Shown: positions 33,902 through 45,810 of the stretch, piece by piece
Position numbering within the stretch: position 1 is the stretch's first letter
Layout of the letters: each line of letters starts with the position of its first letter
Assembly (NCBI RefSeq): GCF_964028515.1
Contig: NZ_OZ034788.1
Coordinates: forward strand, 1,116,001 to 1,180,000
DNA from: Wolbachia endosymbiont (group B) of Hofmannophila pseudospretella
GTDB lineage: Bacteria; Pseudomonadota; Alphaproteobacteria; Rickettsiales; Anaplasmataceae
Length of the DNA: 64,000 nt
Reading direction: 5' to 3'
Translations under genes and position numbers: made by a program
Notes under the pieces: model-generated
Told to the model about the DNA's origin: nothing
Seen by the model: the letters and a program-made list of their open reading frames with translations, nothing else
Database searches by the model: none

Positions 33902-34729
33902 ATGAAAAGGAAAGAACATGATTTTCATTTAGTGGACCCAAGTCCCTGGCCAATTGCTATATCAGCAGCAATTCTTGTTCTTGCACTTGGATTAGTTGGT
34001 ACACTCCACAAACAAATTTCTGGAATATTTGGTTTAGTTTTGGGAATCTCTGCGGTATCAGGAGTGCTGTTTTATTGGTGGAGAGATGTAATAAGAGAAG
34101 CAATTTATGATAAATGCCATACTGCCATTGTAAAACATGGACTCAAGCTTGCAATGTACTTATTTATCCTCTCGGAAGTTGTGTTTTTTATAGCGTTCTT
34201 TTGTTCATTTTTTAAAGCCTGGCTTGATCCGGTTTTTTTATTTGAAGCGTTTTCTCCTACAAAAAAAGTTGAATGGCCCCCTGAAGGGATTTTGCCACCG
34301 GATCCGTGGTCGTTACCATTTATGAATACACTAATATTATTACTTTCTGGTACAACAATTACCTCAGCACATCATTTTTTACTTGAAAATGATAAAAAGA
34401 GCATGATTAAAATGTTATCTATAACTATATTGCTTGGAATTTTCTTTATAATAGTGCAAGCAATTGAGTATTATGAAGCAAGTTTTTCTCTACAAGAAGC
34501 GGGAGAGAAACTTATCTATACATCCAACTTTTACATGATTACTGGTTTTCATTGTGTCCATGTTATAATAGGTATAATATTTTTGTCAGTATGTTTATTT
34601 AGAGCTCGGAAAGATCAATTTATACCTCAAGATCATTTATGCTTTGAGTTTGCCTCTTGGTATTGGCACTTCGTGGATGTAGTCTGGATATTTTTATTTG
34701 TGTTTGTTTATTGGTTAAGCCTTTATTAA
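33902..34729 (+). CDS. coxC: Cytochrome c oxidase subunit III
   Basis: Subunit III of the terminal aa3-type oxidase stabilises the proton-pumping core. ATG 33902 (GAAGGTGAT before it) is the natural start, giving 275 residues: KEHDFHLVDPSPWPIAIS is the family opening. Seven hydrophobic helices follow, with HGLKLAMYLFILSEVVFF, TSAHHFLLEND, and the C-terminal YWHFVDVVWIFLFVFVYW. Subunits I and II are elsewhere. Its stop is directly followed by the GTG of ruvC. Confidence 0.95.
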   Translation: MKRKEHDFHLVDPSPWPIAISAAILVLALGLVGTLHKQISGIFGLVLGISAVSGVLFYWWRDVIREAIYDKCHTAIVKHGLKLAMYLFILSEVVFFIAFFCSFFKAWLDPVFLFEAFSPTKKVEWPPEGILPPDPWSLPFMNTLILLLSGTTITSAHHFLLENDKKSMIKMLSITILLGIFFIIVQAIEYYEASFSLQEAGEKLIYTSNFYMITGFHCVHVIIGIIFLSVCLFRARKDQFIPQDHLCFEFASWYWHFVDVVWIFLFVFVYWLSLY

Positions 34730-35218
34730 GTGGTTAAGATAATCGGTCTAGATCCGGGAATAAGCAAAACGGGTTGGGCCATTATCAGCCTGGAAGAAAA
34801 AAATAATATTAAATTTTTGGGTGGTGGTACCATATCAACTGATGGTAAATTAGGTACAGGTGAACGTCTATATATAATTTTTGAACAATTAAAGAAAGTA
34901 ATTTTTCTATACTCTCCCAATGAAGCTGCTGTAGAAAAAATTTTTGTTAATAAGAATCCAAAATCTTCACTAACTTTAGGATATGCAAGAGCAATTGTAA
35001 TTTTAGTATTACAAATGACGGATTTGACCATGAATGAATATGATGCGAACTATATAAAAAAGAGCATTACTGGAAATGGTCATGCTGATAAGGATCAGAT
35101 TATATTTATGGTGAAGCAAATAGTTAAAAACTTAAATACAAAATGTCACCATACTGCTGATGCTCTTGCTACAGCAATTTGTCATGCTTATACGAGAAGT
35201 TCTTGTTTTATTGAATAG
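34730..35218 (+). CDS. ruvC: Crossover junction endodeoxyribonuclease RuvC
   Basis: RuvC cuts Holliday junctions after RuvAB branch migration. The 162-residue protein starts at GTG 34730, immediately after the coxC stop. The acidic catalytic residues appear in IGLDPGISKTGWA (Asp), AAVEKIFVNKNPKS (Glu) and HHTADALATAICHA (two Asp/His). RuvA and RuvB are not adjacent. Confidence 0.95.
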   Translation: MVKIIGLDPGISKTGWAIISLEEKNNIKFLGGGTISTDGKLGTGERLYIIFEQLKKVIFLYSPNEAAVEKIFVNKNPKSSLTLGYARAIVILVLQMTDLTMNEYDANYIKKSITGNGHADKDQIIFMVKQIVKNLNTKCHHTADALATAICHAYTRSSCFIE

Positions 35219-35244
35219 TTTTACATGAATTCAGTTAAAAAAAA

Positions 35245-35712
35245 CTATTTGATGGTATTTATCTTATCTAACGTTCGTTGCAGAATAATACATGCAGCAA
35301 TTTTATCATCTATTTTTTTTGATTTTGTGATTGATATTCCAGTAATTTTTAGTGCGTGAGTTGCAAGAGATGTTGATAAACTTTCGTCTTGTAGATATAT
35401 GTTTATCTTACATTTTTTTATTATTTTATTTGCGAATTGGATTATTGCTTTACACCATTCGGTCTCTTGTTCATCTATTGTGAATGGTAGCCCTATTACC
35501 ATTGATCCAGCTTCATTTTCTTTAAGTACTCTATTTAGATAACCTAAATCTTTGCTCATATTTCTTCTATAATATATATTATGAGCTGTAGCTATAAGCT
35601 GTGTTTTATCACTAAATGCTATGCCTATTTGTTTTTCTCCCATATCAAGGCACATTAACCGCTTATCTTTTGGGATGGATTGTAAAAATTCATTGAGGTT
35701 TCTATAGAGCAT
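35245..35712 (-). CDS. ruvX: RuvX/YqgF family nuclease
   Basis: The 155-residue RNase H-fold protein has the first catalytic Asp in LMCLDMGEKQIGIAFSD, Glu in YLQDESLSTSLA, and Asp in KKIDDKIAACIILQ. In other bacteria this family processes pre-16S rRNA and can act on junction DNA. It converges on ruvC; the two stops are 26 bases apart. Identification is secure, the substrate in vivo less so. Confidence 0.92.
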   Translation of the reverse strand: MLYRNLNEFLQSIPKDKRLMCLDMGEKQIGIAFSDKTQLIATAHNIYYRRNMSKDLGYLNRVLKENEAGSMVIGLPFTIDEQETEWCKAIIQFANKIIKKCKINIYLQDESLSTSLATHALKITGISITKSKKIDDKIAACIILQRTLDKINTIK

Positions 35713-35777
35713 TCATTAGATTTTTTCTTTTTTACATCATTATTTATTACATGATCTGTAAATTCAGTGTCATAAAT

Positions 35778-37562
35778 CTATTGGCATGACAGACATTCAT
35801 CATAATTAATATCTGTTTTTTGTTGCAATATTTGACTTTTTTTGAATATGTCATGTGAGACCTTGTCAGCTCTCTGCATTGATTGTGATCTGCAGTAATA
35901 TAAGCTCTTTAATCCTTTTTTCCAAGCAAGCATGTGTATTTTGTGTAAGTAACGTTTATGCACATTGGCAGGTAAGAACAGATTTACTGATTGAGATTGA
36001 CAAATATAAGAAGTTCTATCACTTGCATGTTCTATGATCCATTGTTGATCAAGTTCGTATGCTGTTTTAAATGTCAGTTTTTCATGCTTGCTAAGAAAAT
36101 CTAAATGCTGAACAGAACCCTCATTTGTTGAAATTGAGGACCATGTTTCATCATTGTCTTGATTTTTTTCTGCTAGTAGTTTTTGCAAGAATTTATTTCG
36201 TACTACAAATGAACCTGTCAATGTCTTCTGTATAAATACGTTTGCTGCATATGGCTCTATTCCAGGGGAAGTGTTGCCTGCGATAATCGAAATTGAGGCA
36301 GTTGGAGCAATAGCGAGCTTATGTGTGAACCTTTCCATTAGATCGATTTCTTTAGCGTCAAGACATGGCCCTTTTTCTTCTGCTAATTTTTTAGAAACTA
36401 CATCCGCTTGCTCGCGCAAATGCTTAAATACTTTTTTATTCCATTGTTGGGCTGTTACTGATTCAAAAGGAACCATTTTACTTTGTAAAAATGAATGAAA
36501 ACCCATCACGCCAAGACCGATACTACGCTCTCTTATTGCGGAATATTTTGCTCGCTGTATTTCATTTGGTGCTTGGTTTATGAAATCCTCTAATACATTA
36601 TCAAGAAAACGCATTATATCTTCTATGAAAAGCTCATTATCTTTCCATTCTTCGTAGTATTCAAGATTTACGGATGATAAACAACATACAGCAGTGCGTG
36701 ACTTGTTCAGGTGATCGTAACCTGTAGTTAAAGTTATTTCACTGCATAGGTTTGACATTTTTATATCTAAATTGAGCTTTTTGTAAGGTTCTGGTTTATT
36801 GTTATTTGTTGCATTAAGAAAGATAATATAAGGTTCTCCAGTTTCAATTCTTGCTGTTAATATTTTAATCCATATATCCCGTGCTTTTACTGTTGAAATA
36901 ACTTTATTGTTATGAGGGCTTATTAAATCCCATTCTTGATCATCTTCAACAGCTTGCATAAACTTATCTGTTACTATTACAGCATGATGTATATTTAATG
37001 CTTTGCGATTTGGGTCACCACCAGTTGGCTTACGTAAATCTAGAAACTCTTCTATCTCTGGATGGGATACAGGAAGATAGACGGCTGAGCTTCCTCTTCT
37101 TAATGATCCTTGGCTGATTGCAAGCGTTAGAGCGTTTTGTACTACGATAAATGGCACAATTCCTGATGTTTTACCGCTACCTTTGACACTTTCACCAATT
37201 GAACGTAAATTTCCCCAATAACTACCTATTCCACCACCACGTGCAGCGAGCCAAACATTTTCATTCCATAAATCAACTATTCCCTGCAAGCTATCTTCAG
37301 TTTCGTTAAGAAAGCAGGAAATAGGCAATCCTCTCTTGGTACCACCATTGCTAAGTATTGGAGTTGAAGGCATGAACCATAAATTGCTCATGTAGTCATA
37401 AAGACGCTGTGCATGCTCTTTATTATCAGAGTAGTAATTGGCAATGCGTATAAAGAGATCTTGATAACTTTCATTTTCTATTAAATATCTGTCCAATAGA
37501 ACTGCTTTTCCAAAAGCGGTTAATTTACTATCCTTTGCGTAGTTAATAGCAATGTAATTCAT
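35778..37562 (-). CDS. nrdA: Ribonucleoside-diphosphate reductase alpha subunit, short form
   Basis: The enzyme reduces ribonucleotides to deoxyribonucleotides. At 594 residues it is well short of the roughly 760 of E. coli NrdA and begins near the core, so the N-terminal ATP-cone is absent. Core motifs are present: MPSTPILSNGG, ISCFLNETED, RGGGIGSYWGN, NLCSEITL, TAVCCLSSVNLEY, SISIIAGNTSPGIEPYAANV, and a C-terminal CxxC (CLSC). The beta subunit is not in the window. Without the ATP-cone, overall dATP feedback inhibition is expected to be lost. Confidence 0.93.
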   Translation of the reverse strand: MNYIAINYAKDSKLTAFGKAVLLDRYLIENESYQDLFIRIANYYSDNKEHAQRLYDYMSNLWFMPSTPILSNGGTKRGLPISCFLNETEDSLQGIVDLWNENVWLAARGGGIGSYWGNLRSIGESVKGSGKTSGIVPFIVVQNALTLAISQGSLRRGSSAVYLPVSHPEIEEFLDLRKPTGGDPNRKALNIHHAVIVTDKFMQAVEDDQEWDLISPHNNKVISTVKARDIWIKILTARIETGEPYIIFLNATNNNKPEPYKKLNLDIKMSNLCSEITLTTGYDHLNKSRTAVCCLSSVNLEYYEEWKDNELFIEDIMRFLDNVLEDFINQAPNEIQRAKYSAIRERSIGLGVMGFHSFLQSKMVPFESVTAQQWNKKVFKHLREQADVVSKKLAEEKGPCLDAKEIDLMERFTHKLAIAPTASISIIAGNTSPGIEPYAANVFIQKTLTGSFVVRNKFLQKLLAEKNQDNDETWSSISTNEGSVQHLDFLSKHEKLTFKTAYELDQQWIIEHASDRTSYICQSQSVNLFLPANVHKRYLHKIHMLAWKKGLKSLYYCRSQSMQRADKVSHDIFKKSQILQQKTDINYDECLSCQ

Positions 37563-37610
37563 AAGGCTCCTTTTATGATAATATAGACATTTATTTGAGC
37601 GATTTCTCGA

Positions 37611-38681
37611 TTAAGTTGTTAAATTTTTTTGTGGATACTGTAATGCAAACAAGATACCATCAACTTGGCTGCCATATATTTTACAGTAACTCATTTGACT
37701 TATTTGCATATTTGTTTCTTTTGCAACATGCTGAATATAATCTTCTGAGTGACGAAAATAATCTCCCTTGTTTACAAAGTCAATACCTTTACTTTCCTTT
37801 CTTCTTACTAAACATACAATAACCCCTTTTTTGCTTGTCAATCCTTTTGCTAGTTTCAATTCTGCTAGAAAATCATGTAGATAGTGTAGCACTTCAGCAA
37901 AGATAATTACATCATACTGCTGGTTCTTCTCTTGTTTAAGAAACTCTTTCATTTCTGTATGTATTAACTCATCGTAAACAGGTTTACCTTTTATAAGGCA
38001 TCCTCTTGCAATATTGAGCATTCTATTTGAGATGTCAACTCCTGTTATGCGACTTCTAATATTACTTATTTTTAGGAAGTGACCACATATTCCAGTACCG
38101 CAACCAAGGTCGAGTATATTCAGTTCAGAAGTGTAGTGGTTAAAGACTTTTGTAATTATCATGTGTACGAGTTCATGCCCTCTGTATTGTTTGGCAATTA
38201 GCCAATGCTCAACAAAATATTCACCTGTGTAATCAAAATATTGTTTTATGAGATTTTCAGGCAATTCTACGATATCTGATGTGTTTGTTATTTTTTTTAA
38301 GTAGTAAGAAGCTTCTTTGTGACTACTATCTAATTTTAGCGTCTTTGTTAAATAATTATAAGCTTTATTAGTATTTCCTACTGCAAAATGACATCTTCCA
38401 ATATTATACCAGATTATAGGTAATTTGGGGTAGAATATGCTAATTAACCAAAATCTTAACTTTGCATCTGATATATTACCTTTATAGAAGTGATATAACC
38501 CGATTTCAATGTTGGTATTTAATAGGTTTTTAGATTTTTCAAGAAGCGCTACAATTTCTTTATGGAGAGTATTGTATTTATCCATAATGAAATTTTTTAC
38601 TTTTTTAATATTTAATAAGCCAGTGAGCTTAGATATACAATTTAAAGCAAAGTTTTTTATAAAAGATAGATTACTTTTCAT
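37611..38681 (-). CDS. TPR-like and SAM-dependent methyltransferase protein
   Basis: The 356-residue protein has an N-terminal half with a TPR-like helical pair (YNIGRCHFAVGNTNKAYNYL and TKTLKLDSSHKEASYYL, about 95-130). A class I methyltransferase follows: SAM-binding LNILDLGCGTGICGHFL, VDISNRMLNIAR, and DVIIFAEVLHYL. This layout is shared by a group of proteobacterial methyltransferases whose target is not clear. It lies 48 bases upstream of nrdA on the same strand. Confidence 0.8.
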   Translation of the reverse strand: MKSNLSFIKNFALNCISKLTGLLNIKKVKNFIMDKYNTLHKEIVALLEKSKNLLNTNIEIGLYHFYKGNISDAKLRFWLISIFYPKLPIIWYNIGRCHFAVGNTNKAYNYLTKTLKLDSSHKEASYYLKKITNTSDIVELPENLIKQYFDYTGEYFVEHWLIAKQYRGHELVHMIITKVFNHYTSELNILDLGCGTGICGHFLKISNIRSRITGVDISNRMLNIARGCLIKGKPVYDELIHTEMKEFLKQEKNQQYDVIIFAEVLHYLHDFLAELKLAKGLTSKKGVIVCLVRRKESKGIDFVNKGDYFRHSEDYIQHVAKETNMQISQMSYCKIYGSQVDGILFALQYPQKNLTT

Positions 38682-38826
38682 ACATTAGAAATACTCCAAA
38701 TGTTCATTTTCATTTTTAGGTAACTAATTTTAACACATTTTATCTTACAAAATATCTTTTTCATTAATTTTTCTGTACATATCAATTTGTCGAATATTTC
38801 TCAGATTGTACTGTTTAAGAGCCTGT

Positions 38827-39339
38827 TCATAATCTTTTCAGAAGCAAAGCAGCGAAAGCAAGAACGACCATTTGCAGGCTAGTGTTGAGTTTCCGCTCGC
38901 AATTTTTCCACAATCGCCTACATTTTTGCAACCAAGCAAAAGATCTCTCAACAACCCATCTTTTCGGCAATACGACAAAGGTGTGTAATTCGTTTCGCTT
39001 TATTACTTCAACGGTAGCGCCAATAGTTGCTTTTATTTGTGTTGCAAAATTTTCTCCTGTGTAGCCAGCATCAACTAGTATATTTTTAACTTCAGATAGG
39101 TTTTCTTTAGCATTTTTAACCATTCTCACAGCGCTACTACGATCAGTTATTTCTGCCGTTGTTATATAAATTGCGTGGGGTAAACCTTGTGTATCTACCG
39201 CAATATGGCGTTTTATTCCTGAAACCTTTTTGCCTGCATCATAGCCTTTTTCTTCAGCAGTATCTGCATTTTTTACGCTTTGTGCATCAATTATGCAGAA
39301 GCTGGTTTTTTCTTTCCGACCATTGTTTTGTCGGACCAC
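38827..39339 (-). CDS. IS5 transposase, C-terminal catalytic frame (copy 2)
   Basis: The protein is identical to that at 29678-30190 and carries the same DDE residues. As in copy 1, the true start probably lies in the upstream frame and is joined through a run of nine A (T on the + strand, 39348-39356). Confidence 0.88.
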   Translation of the reverse strand: MVRQNNGRKEKTSFCIIDAQSVKNADTAEEKGYDAGKKVSGIKRHIAVDTQGLPHAIYITTAEITDRSSAVRMVKNAKENLSEVKNILVDAGYTGENFATQIKATIGATVEVIKRNELHTFVVLPKRWVVERSFAWLQKCRRLWKNCERKLNTSLQMVVLAFAALLLKRL

Positions 39340-39619
39340 GCCAACTATTTTTTTTTAATACCAGCTCCAGAACACTTTCTTTATTTGCATCTGCTTTTTC
39401 ACTCCACTTCTTAAAATAGTCGTAACAATTCCGCCATTTTGGAAACTCTTTTGGTAACATTCTCCACTGGCAGCCACTTTTTAAGACGTATAACACTCCA
39501 CAAAATACATGATATAAATCAAGTGTTCTTGGCTTTGTCCTCTTCCTGCAAGACTCCAGATCTGCTACAATAATCTCAAACTTTTCTCGACTTATATCAC
39601 TTGGATATAAACTTCGCAT
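39287..39619 (-). CDS. IS5 transposase, N-terminal frame (copy 2)
   Basis: The 110-residue N-terminal frame is identical to that at 29398-29730. It starts at ATG 39619. The A9 run near its end again sits at the change of frame. Two copies kept identical suggest recent movement or gene conversion. Confidence 0.88.
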   Translation of the reverse strand: MRSLYPSDISREKFEIIVADLESCRKRTKPRTLDLYHVFCGVLYVLKSGCQWRMLPKEFPKWRNCYDYFKKWSEKADANKESVLELVLKKNSWRGPTKQWSERKNQLLHN

Positions 39620-39739
39620 ATCCTACTTTATATACTTTATCCTCTCATTCTATCCCTTTTTTGAGATCACGTACAGGCTCTAAGATTACTGGTATGTTGT
39701 TGTTGATAATAATAGGTAAATGTTTTGTGTAAAAAGGCG

Positions 39740-39768
39740 TTGACATATGATTTATCAGATTGTAACAT
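39740..39768 (+). promoter_or_regulatory. Promoter of the 23S-5S rRNA unit
   Basis: A perfect TTGACA (39740-39745), 17-base spacer and TAACAT (39763-39768) lie about 110 bases before the estimated 23S rRNA start. It is just downstream of the second IS5 copy. This is the only promoter-like site in the gap and would start transcription without any 16S gene. Confidence 0.6.
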
Positions 39769-39876
39769 ATAAAAGATTAGTTTTTAGATGTTTGAAAAGT
39801 TTTATGGTAGAGATTATTTAATCTCAATTCAATTGTAAGTTAATATTTAACTCTGCATATTCTACATATAGTCAGA

Positions 39877-42645
<2,769 letters not shown>

Positions 42646-42708
42646 TCTATATGTGTATATGCAGTGTTAAATATTAAATTGAAATTTGTTAAGTCAGAAA
42701 TTTTTATT

Positions 42709-42822
42709 GACTTGGTGACTATAGCAAAAATGAACCACCCGATCTCATTTCGAACTCGGAAGTGAAACTTTTTAGCGCCGATGATACTTAAAAAGGGAAA
42801 GTAGGTCGTTGCCAAGTTTATA
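42709..42822 (+). rRNA. rrf: 5S ribosomal RNA
   Basis: CTTGGTGAC at the 5' end pairs with GTTGCCAAG at the 3' end, and the inside carries ACCCGATCTCATTTCGAACT and GAAACTTTTTAGCGCCGATG, as in 5S rRNA. It follows the 23S gene by about 60 bases and is probably cut from the same transcript. Ends are accurate to a few bases. Confidence 0.93.
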
Positions 42823-44031
42823 AAAATTTCTTTTTTATTTATATCTGTTCAGTAGAGCGATGAAACAAGGTAAACATAGAGTAGCTGTGAGGTAATATAA
42901 TTGATCTTTTAGAACTCTGCGAAAACTTTAAAATAAAAGTAGAAAATTTAAAAGTAGAATTTGCTACCTGTTTGTAAATGAGGAGGAGAGATAGCAATAT
43001 TTAACAAATCATCAAAAAGTTGATCTTCTGAAAATCAAACTTTATATAATTGAATATTAATTAAGTTCTTGGAGATGAGGAGAAAGAAGAAGTAGCAAAC
43101 TACCAAAAAGCAGATACATTTGGTCCAAGAGTTAGGTGATAATTGTAGCACTCAGTGGATTTTATAAAAATTCAAAACGTGAGAATTATAAGTGATGTTT
43201 TTAATGTGAATTGAAGTTTTTAATGTGAATTGAAAGCGTATCAAATAGTGAATGTAGAGTTCCTTCAAAATGCAAAAAGGTGTATGGTGCAATCGTAATA
43301 GTCGCTGACAGGTACTTTGAAACATAGTCGGACTATTGAAGTTAAAGTTCTGGGCTGTTACTTAAAAAACGCATCCACTAAATTGTTTATGCTAAAAAAA
43401 GCTTTATTAAAAAATGAAACAGAAGTGTAAGAAAGTTGCAAAACGTATAAGGTATTACTTGAAGCTACCTATCTGAAGCAACTGGAGCTTCTCAAGTTGC
43501 GAAAAATATTTTAAAATCTGAAAGAATGATGTGAAATTTTTTAAGTAAACTAGAAAGTATTCCGCTATCACGCTGAACAGCAAATTAGGCATTATATCGT
43601 TTACTGTAAAAGCTCATATTTTACGTAATCAGAGCTAGGAATTTGAAAAGATAATCTCATTATACTTCACATGAAAACAAAGAGAACTATACAATCCCCT
43701 GCCTATCGCTTCTTCAACCACTCCCCTGAACAGGTACTTTTACTTTTATCAAACCATTCTCTTATTGTAATAAGTTGCTTCTATATTCAAATTTAGCAAC
43801 TTCCCTCTAGGATTATCCTTATTTTGTTCTAAGTACTGGCTTTGTTCAAATGCCATTCCCCATTGTGTACGGTAGCTAGACTTTCTATATTCATAAAAAC
43901 TCTCTTCAGCATTATTTGTATCGAGCTTTTTATCTTGTTTTCTTATACTCTCTACCATCAAGTACCCACATCTATTAATTTATTTTAAAAACTCTACTTA
44001 CTTTATCATAAAAAACATAGCTGTAAATACT
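42823..44031. other. Gene-poor spacer after the rRNA genes
   Basis: About 1.2 kb holds no recognised gene. It contains an exact 19-base tandem duplication (GTTTTTAATGTGAATTGAA, 43197-43234) and the short minus-strand frame at 43749-43958. The sequence between looks like decayed coding DNA, with many stops in all frames. Confidence 0.6.
43749..43958 (-). CDS. Short hypothetical protein, uncertain
   Basis: The frame has about 69 residues from ATG 43958 (TTG 43961 is also possible). The product is hydrophilic, with many Lys, Glu, Asn and Tyr, and no membrane segment or known motif. A good ribosome binding site is missing. It lies in a decayed spacer, so it may be a remnant; the even codon composition is the only point in its favour. 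Confidence 0.35.
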   Translation of the reverse strand: MVESIRKQDKKLDTNNAEESFYEYRKSSYRTQWGMAFEQSQYLEQNKDNPRGKLLNLNIEATYYNKRMV

Positions 44032-44402
44032 TTAGTGAAAATTTCTTCTTATTTTATCTTTCTTTAAGCAAATATTTAGATCTTTTTGTAAATTTTTATA
44101 GCCTGCTTGCATAATGTTTTTATGGGTTAGTATTATGTAATAGTATCCTAGATTACTTATATTAGAAATGCTAACTTTAGCTAGCATTCGTAATTGCCTT
44201 TTTATTTTATTTCTTTTTGCTGCTTTTCCGACTTTTTTACTGATAGCCAGACCTACTCTAATAACATGAATATACTTTTCAGGTTCTCTTTCTTTTATAG
44301 CATATAGTGATATATATACCCCTCGATAAAAAAGACTGTCAGGTGCTAATCTGTTTTTAAAAGCAAAGGAAAACTCTTTTTTTTTATGCTTATTATGCGC
44401 AT
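44032..44402 (-). CDS. rnpA: Ribonuclease P protein component, frame change near the start
   Basis: RnpA is the protein part of RNase P, which trims tRNA 5' ends. From 44376 to the stop at 44032 a frame encodes 114 residues with the family signature VGLAISKKVGKAAKRNKIKR, a run of basic residues on the RNA-binding helix. That frame has no in-frame ATG at its head. The ATG at 44402 (MRIISIK), overlapping the end of rpmH by 10 bases, is in another frame; a run of nine A at 44377-44385 separates them. The 0-frame reads A AAA AAG there, the classic -1 slip heptamer. The product would be about 123 residues. Confidence 0.8.
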
Positions 44403-44527
44403 AATTTATTACACCCTAATGAACGACGCTTATTAAGAATTTTTCTTCCAGCTTTTGTTGACATACGTGAACGAAATCCATGTCTGTGCTTTCTTTTTAA
44501 ATTTTTTGGTTGAAATGTTCTTTTCAT
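44393..44527 (-). CDS. rpmH: 50S ribosomal protein L34
   Basis: The 44-residue, very basic protein begins MKRTFQPKNLKRKHRHGF, followed by RSRMSTKAGRKILNKRR, which is the L34 signature. It is too short for ordinary ORF thresholds. It precedes rnpA on the minus strand, the usual rpmH-rnpA pair, with a 10-base overlap to the rnpA ATG. The end reads SLGCNKLCA before TAA. Confidence 0.96.
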   Translation of the reverse strand: MKRTFQPKNLKRKHRHGFRSRMSTKAGRKILNKRRSLGCNKLCA

Positions 44528-44622
44528 TGCTTTTATATTAATATGACTATTTATTTTAAATTATTTTGCTCTATTGTCAAATAATGGTCAACTTCTATGG
44601 CATTCTTGTTGAATAAAATTTG

Positions 44623-45723
44623 ATGTATGGAAAAATGAATTTAATTATAGGCGTACCTGTTTTACTAATCCTTTTATTTTGTTTGAGTAAGTTTCAAGCA
44701 GTAAGTAAAGTTAAGTCTTATATATATTTGAGTTGTATGTGGATGCTACCTTGTTTGTTAGCATTCTATGATGGTTATTTTATAACTTCTATTTCTATAG
44801 CGTTACTTTTTTTTATGCTGATTTTTATCTTTAAAGGTAAAAGAAATAAGATGGTAAAATTTTTGTTATTTATGGCTTTAGCAATATCACTTTTTATCAC
44901 TTTATTTATAATGCTATCTATTTTTGTTCAGTCCATTTCTTTTTTTAATAAAGTAGCTATTTCAGAATTCTTATTTTGCTTAAAATGGAAGCATAATGTA
45001 GCTATTATTGGCGGAGGAGAGGTGGGATGTTTTGGTATAGCGCCACTTTTAGTGGGGACATTACTTATAACTATTGTAGCAATGTTAGTTGCGGTGCCGC
45101 TTGGTTTATTTTCTGCAATATATATTAGTGAGTATGCGAGTGAAAAAGTGCGTTATGTTATTAATACAGCCTTACAGGTTTTGTCTGCTATTCCTACTGT
45201 TGTATATGGATACTTCTCAGTTGTATTTTTGTCTTTTTTTATAAAGCAGGTAGCAAATTTTTTTAATTTAAGTATACACTCAGAAAGTGCTTTGATTGCT
45301 GGTTTATCGATCGGGGTAATGATTCTTCCTTTTATTATTTCTTTGCTTGAAGATGCTATAAGATCTGTTCCAAAAAGTTTGCGTTATGGTTTTATGGCGC
45401 TTGGCGCAACACCAGCGGAAACTATATGGCATATAACAATACCTTATGCAATGCCTACAATTTTAAGTGCAATTTTATTATCAATTTCAAGAGTGATAGG
45501 TGAAACAATGATTGTACTAATGGCTGTGGGAATCAATGCAAATTTGACCTTTAATCCTCTCAATTCAGTTACTACTATCACTGTACAAATTGCTACATTA
45601 CTTACCGGAGATCAGGATTTCAATAGTGTGCAAACTCTTGCTGCTTATGCGCTTAGTTTGGTGCTGTTTGTTATTACTTGGCTATTGAATGCATTTGCAT
45701 TGTTTATAATGAAACGTAACTAG
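44623..45723 (+). CDS. pstC: Phosphate ABC transporter permease PstC
   Basis: PstC is one of two membrane subunits of the high-affinity phosphate importer. The 366-residue protein has the family core: FGIAPLLVGTLLITIVAMLV, AVPLGLFSAIYISEYAS, the ATPase-coupling loop MALGATPAETIWHITIPYAM, and SRVIGETMIVLMAVG. About 110 N-terminal residues with three or four helices come before the usual start of the transport domain, so it is longer than E. coli PstC (about 319). PstA, PstB and PstS are not nearby. Confidence 0.85.
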   Translation: MYGKMNLIIGVPVLLILLFCLSKFQAVSKVKSYIYLSCMWMLPCLLAFYDGYFITSISIALLFFMLIFIFKGKRNKMVKFLLFMALAISLFITLFIMLSIFVQSISFFNKVAISEFLFCLKWKHNVAIIGGGEVGCFGIAPLLVGTLLITIVAMLVAVPLGLFSAIYISEYASEKVRYVINTALQVLSAIPTVVYGYFSVVFLSFFIKQVANFFNLSIHSESALIAGLSIGVMILPFIISLLEDAIRSVPKSLRYGFMALGATPAETIWHITIPYAMPTILSAILLSISRVIGETMIVLMAVGINANLTFNPLNSVTTITVQIATLLTGDQDFNSVQTLAAYALSLVLFVITWLLNAFALFIMKRN

Positions 45724-45810
45724 TAAGTGTTTTAATATTGCAAAATTTCTGTTAATAATATAAGATTTATTTTCTTTAGAAGTTCTTTTATAGAATTGTA
45801 GTGTTAGGTG

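Larger units (their letters stand above)
38819..39680 (-). mobile_element. IS5-family element, copy 2 (862 bp)
   Basis: The element has the same length and predicted proteins as the copy at 29337-30198, in inverted orientation. The target duplication here is TAA (38816-38818, 39681-39683). It sits between the methyltransferase and the rRNA promoter and disrupts no known gene. Confidence 0.92.

Noticed and set aside
42823..44031. RNase P RNA, tmRNA or SRP RNA in the spacer near rnpA
   Set aside because: The conserved cores of these RNAs (for example GAGGAAAGTCC of RNase P RNA) are not present.
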